A DNA stretch of 64,000 bases, taken from the NCBI RefSeq assembly GCF_018678075.1, contig NZ_JAHHIR010000013.1, forward strand, positions 62,001-126,000, written 5' to 3'. Positions within the stretch are counted from its first letter, which is position 1, and each line of letters starts with the position of its first letter. This document shows, one piece after another, positions 63,085 to 64,000 of the stretch. Below the pieces are notes generated by a model. It was not told where the DNA came from, searched no databases, and was given only the letters and a program-made list of their open reading frames with translations. The position numbers were made by a program, and so were the translations under genes. The stretch is from Epibacterium ulvae. GTDB lineage: Bacteria > Pseudomonadota > Alphaproteobacteria > Rhodobacterales > Rhodobacteraceae.

Positions 63085-63114
63085 AAAAAGGACAGGCCGG
63101 GCAGCCTGTCCTTT
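63085..63114. terminator. Bidirectional terminator between epimerase and phasin genes
   Basis: An eleven-pair stem AAAGGACAGGC with GCCTGTCCTTT around a short loop, with T runs on both strands. It lies between convergent genes ending at 63057 and 63172. Confidence 0.88.
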
Positions 63115-63171
63115 CTTCACGCACGGGAACGGTTGGGAGGAGAGCTTGTTCCCAGGGCGCGGCCGTTTCGA

Positions 63172-63615
63172 TTAAGCGGCAGTTGCTTTCTTTGCAGCCG
63201 TTGTCACCTCTTCGGTGGCCTTCTTAACAGCTGCGGTTGCTTCTTCGCCCATGTCTTTGCCAGCCGCCATCAGCAGCTCAACTGTGTCCATCTGAACTTT
63301 CTTTGCGATCTCAGCAAAGGCCGCCATGTTTTCGGCAGCAGTTTCAGCAGAAGATGACGCCAGATCAGTTGCCGCTTTTGCGTATTCTGCAGGCTCGGTT
63401 TTTGCTTTGGACATTTCGCCCATTTTAGACAGCGCGTCTTTGGCCCAAACAGTTGACAGCTCGGTAGACTTTTCAGCCGCGTCCAGAGCAACAGATGCCA
63501 GCTTCTCGTTCAGAGCGGCAGCGCTTTTGAATGCGTCTTCCAGAGCAGCGGTGTCTACTGGAAATGCGCCCATCATTTCTTTCATGAAGGCGGTGAAATC
63601 TTGGGTCTTAGCCAT
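63172..63615 (-). CDS. phaP: Phasin
   Basis: A 147-residue amphipathic helical granule protein (phasin_2 type). It has a long Ala/Glu/Lys-rich helix (AALNEKLASVALDAAEKSTEL, AETAAENMAAFAEIAKKVQMD) and an Ala-Lys-rich C-terminus (AAVKKATEEVTTAAKKATAA), as in Rhodobacter and Paracoccus PhaP. It coats PHA granules in the cytoplasm. The ATG at 63615 has AGAGGA upstream. Three PhaR-type boxes in the upstream region support control by PhaR. It lies in the same orientation as phaC. Confidence 0.92.
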   Translation of the reverse strand: MAKTQDFTAFMKEMMGAFPVDTAALEDAFKSAAALNEKLASVALDAAEKSTELSTVWAKDALSKMGEMSKAKTEPAEYAKAATDLASSSAETAAENMAAFAEIAKKVQMDTVELLMAAGKDMGEEATAAVKKATEEVTTAAKKATAA

Positions 63616-63686
63616 TGATCGTAATCCTCTAGATGTGTCGCGGGGCGCTTGCGAACCGCTCTGTGTTACTAAAGACAATATGCATG

Positions 63687-63775
63687 CTGCGACGCAGCAA
63701 TTCAAGGAAAATCATGCTGCGCTGCAGAAAAACACCGTAAAACCACTAAATTTAGAGATTATTTCTGCACTGCAG
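63687..63775 (-). promoter_or_regulatory. Three CTGC-N3-GCAG boxes upstream of phasin
   Basis: Exact CTGC-N3-GCAG sites at 63687-63697 (spacer GAC), 63717-63727 (GCT) and 63765-63775 (ACT). From memory, PhaR of Rhodobacter sphaeroides binds this motif at phasin promoters. The centre distances are 30 and 48 bases. They lie 72 to 160 bases from the phasin start codon, so they probably overlap the promoter or the start of the transcript. Confidence 0.85.
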
Positions 63776-63870
63776 CATTGCGATTTTGGCACGTATTGTG
63801 GCGCCCTTCGTCACGCTGCATCTGGCAGGCTCAGGCGACACACGACTCAAAGATATGTCGTTCGACCCGA

Positions 63871-63904
63871 TAAAAGACCCCGCAACCATGTGCGATGCGG
63901 GGTC
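63871..63904 (-). terminator. Terminator of phaC
   Basis: On the minus strand, GACCCCGC pairs with GCGGGGTC around a 13-base loop, followed by TTTTAT. It lies 29 bases after the phaC stop, so phaC and the phasin gene are separate transcripts. Confidence 0.85.
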
Positions 63905-63932
63905 AGCTTATGTTCTCATTGCGACAGCCACA

Positions 63933-64000
63933 TTAAAGGCTCGCCTTGACTTTGACATTCTGTCCCGGCGCGGCTTCGAGCGCGGGAAAGCTCTCCGATC
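63933..64000 (-). CDS. phaC: Class I polyhydroxyalkanoate synthase, last codons only
   Basis: The final 22 or so codons before a TAA at 63933-63935 read ESFPALEAAPGQNVKVKASL. This end (xPALExAPGxxVxVKA) is typical of PhaC in Rhodobacteraceae, and the gene order phaC-phasin next to phaR is expected. The rest lies outside the window, so the catalytic lipase-like box cannot be seen. Confidence 0.75.
   Translation of the reverse strand, partial: SESFPALEAAPGQNVKVKASL

Noticed and set aside
1-64000. CRISPR arrays, rRNA genes, replication origin
   Set aside because: No regularly spaced repeats, no rRNA sequence and no origin-like iteron cluster were seen; only one tRNA was found.

Overview
The window looks like chromosomal DNA from an alphaproteobacterium of the Rhodobacteraceae, most likely the Roseobacter group. 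This rests on the gene repertoire and on gene order that I recognise from that group: cdd-deoA-deoB-upp, putR/putA, metR/metF, phaC-phasin next to phaR, PrpE, an NADP-malic enzyme with a phosphotransacetylase tail, betaine uptake genes, a Hint-domain protein, and a spike-base protein of the gene-transfer-agent type. GC is moderately high (about 60% by eye), and intrinsic terminators are common at gene ends. No species name is claimed.

Layout. 1-3257: beta-oxidation operon (thiolase 3' end, cupin, FadJ-type protein). 3450-7460: Hint protein, sulfotransferase, a membrane protein resembling an inactivated M48 peptidase, and a SPOR-domain protein. 7589-11221: pyrimidine nucleoside salvage operon. 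11534-18240: malic enzyme, YceI protein, PrpE and an amidase. 18261-21390: glycine betaine/proline ABC transporter (proX, proW, proV). 21753-26544: NAD kinase, GlyA, a small membrane protein and two alpha/beta hydrolases. 26618-35282: degraded mobile region next to a tRNA-Leu gene. It has an IS66 remnant, an SGNH-hydrolase fibre-like gene, a spike-base gene, a very large polyvalent phage protein with a frameshifted 5' end, two small unknown genes and the 3' half of an integrase. 35426-49000: TPR protein, putR/putA, rhomboid protease, SuhB, metR/metF, a PEP-mutase-like lyase, a DUF2235 hydrolase, and a group IV-fold PLP decarboxylase with a divergent Lrp regulator. 48189-52762: valS, a DUF1330 protein and two tandem TerB-like proteins. 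52916-61153: a polar amino acid/amine ABC transporter followed by two glutamine-synthetase-like ligases around a class I amidotransferase, then a DegT aminotransferase. 61407-64000: polyhydroxyalkanoate genes (phaR, phasin, 3' end of phaC) with an epimerase between.

Together the genes describe a heterotroph that uses fatty acids, propionate, nucleosides, proline, betaine and amines, and stores carbon as polyhydroxyalkanoate. Regulatory sites can be read directly in two places: a cluster of TTTGCAAA octamers ahead of prpE and three CTGC-N3-GCAG boxes ahead of the phasin gene.

The most unusual structure is a roughly 100-base repeat seen three times (24090-24190 +, 24229-24316 -, 61228-61322 +), always between convergent genes. 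Its stems overlap so that they exclude each other, and the stem sequences differ between copies while the pairing and loops are kept. The degraded phage region and an AT-rich insert inside valS are the other places most worth a closer look.
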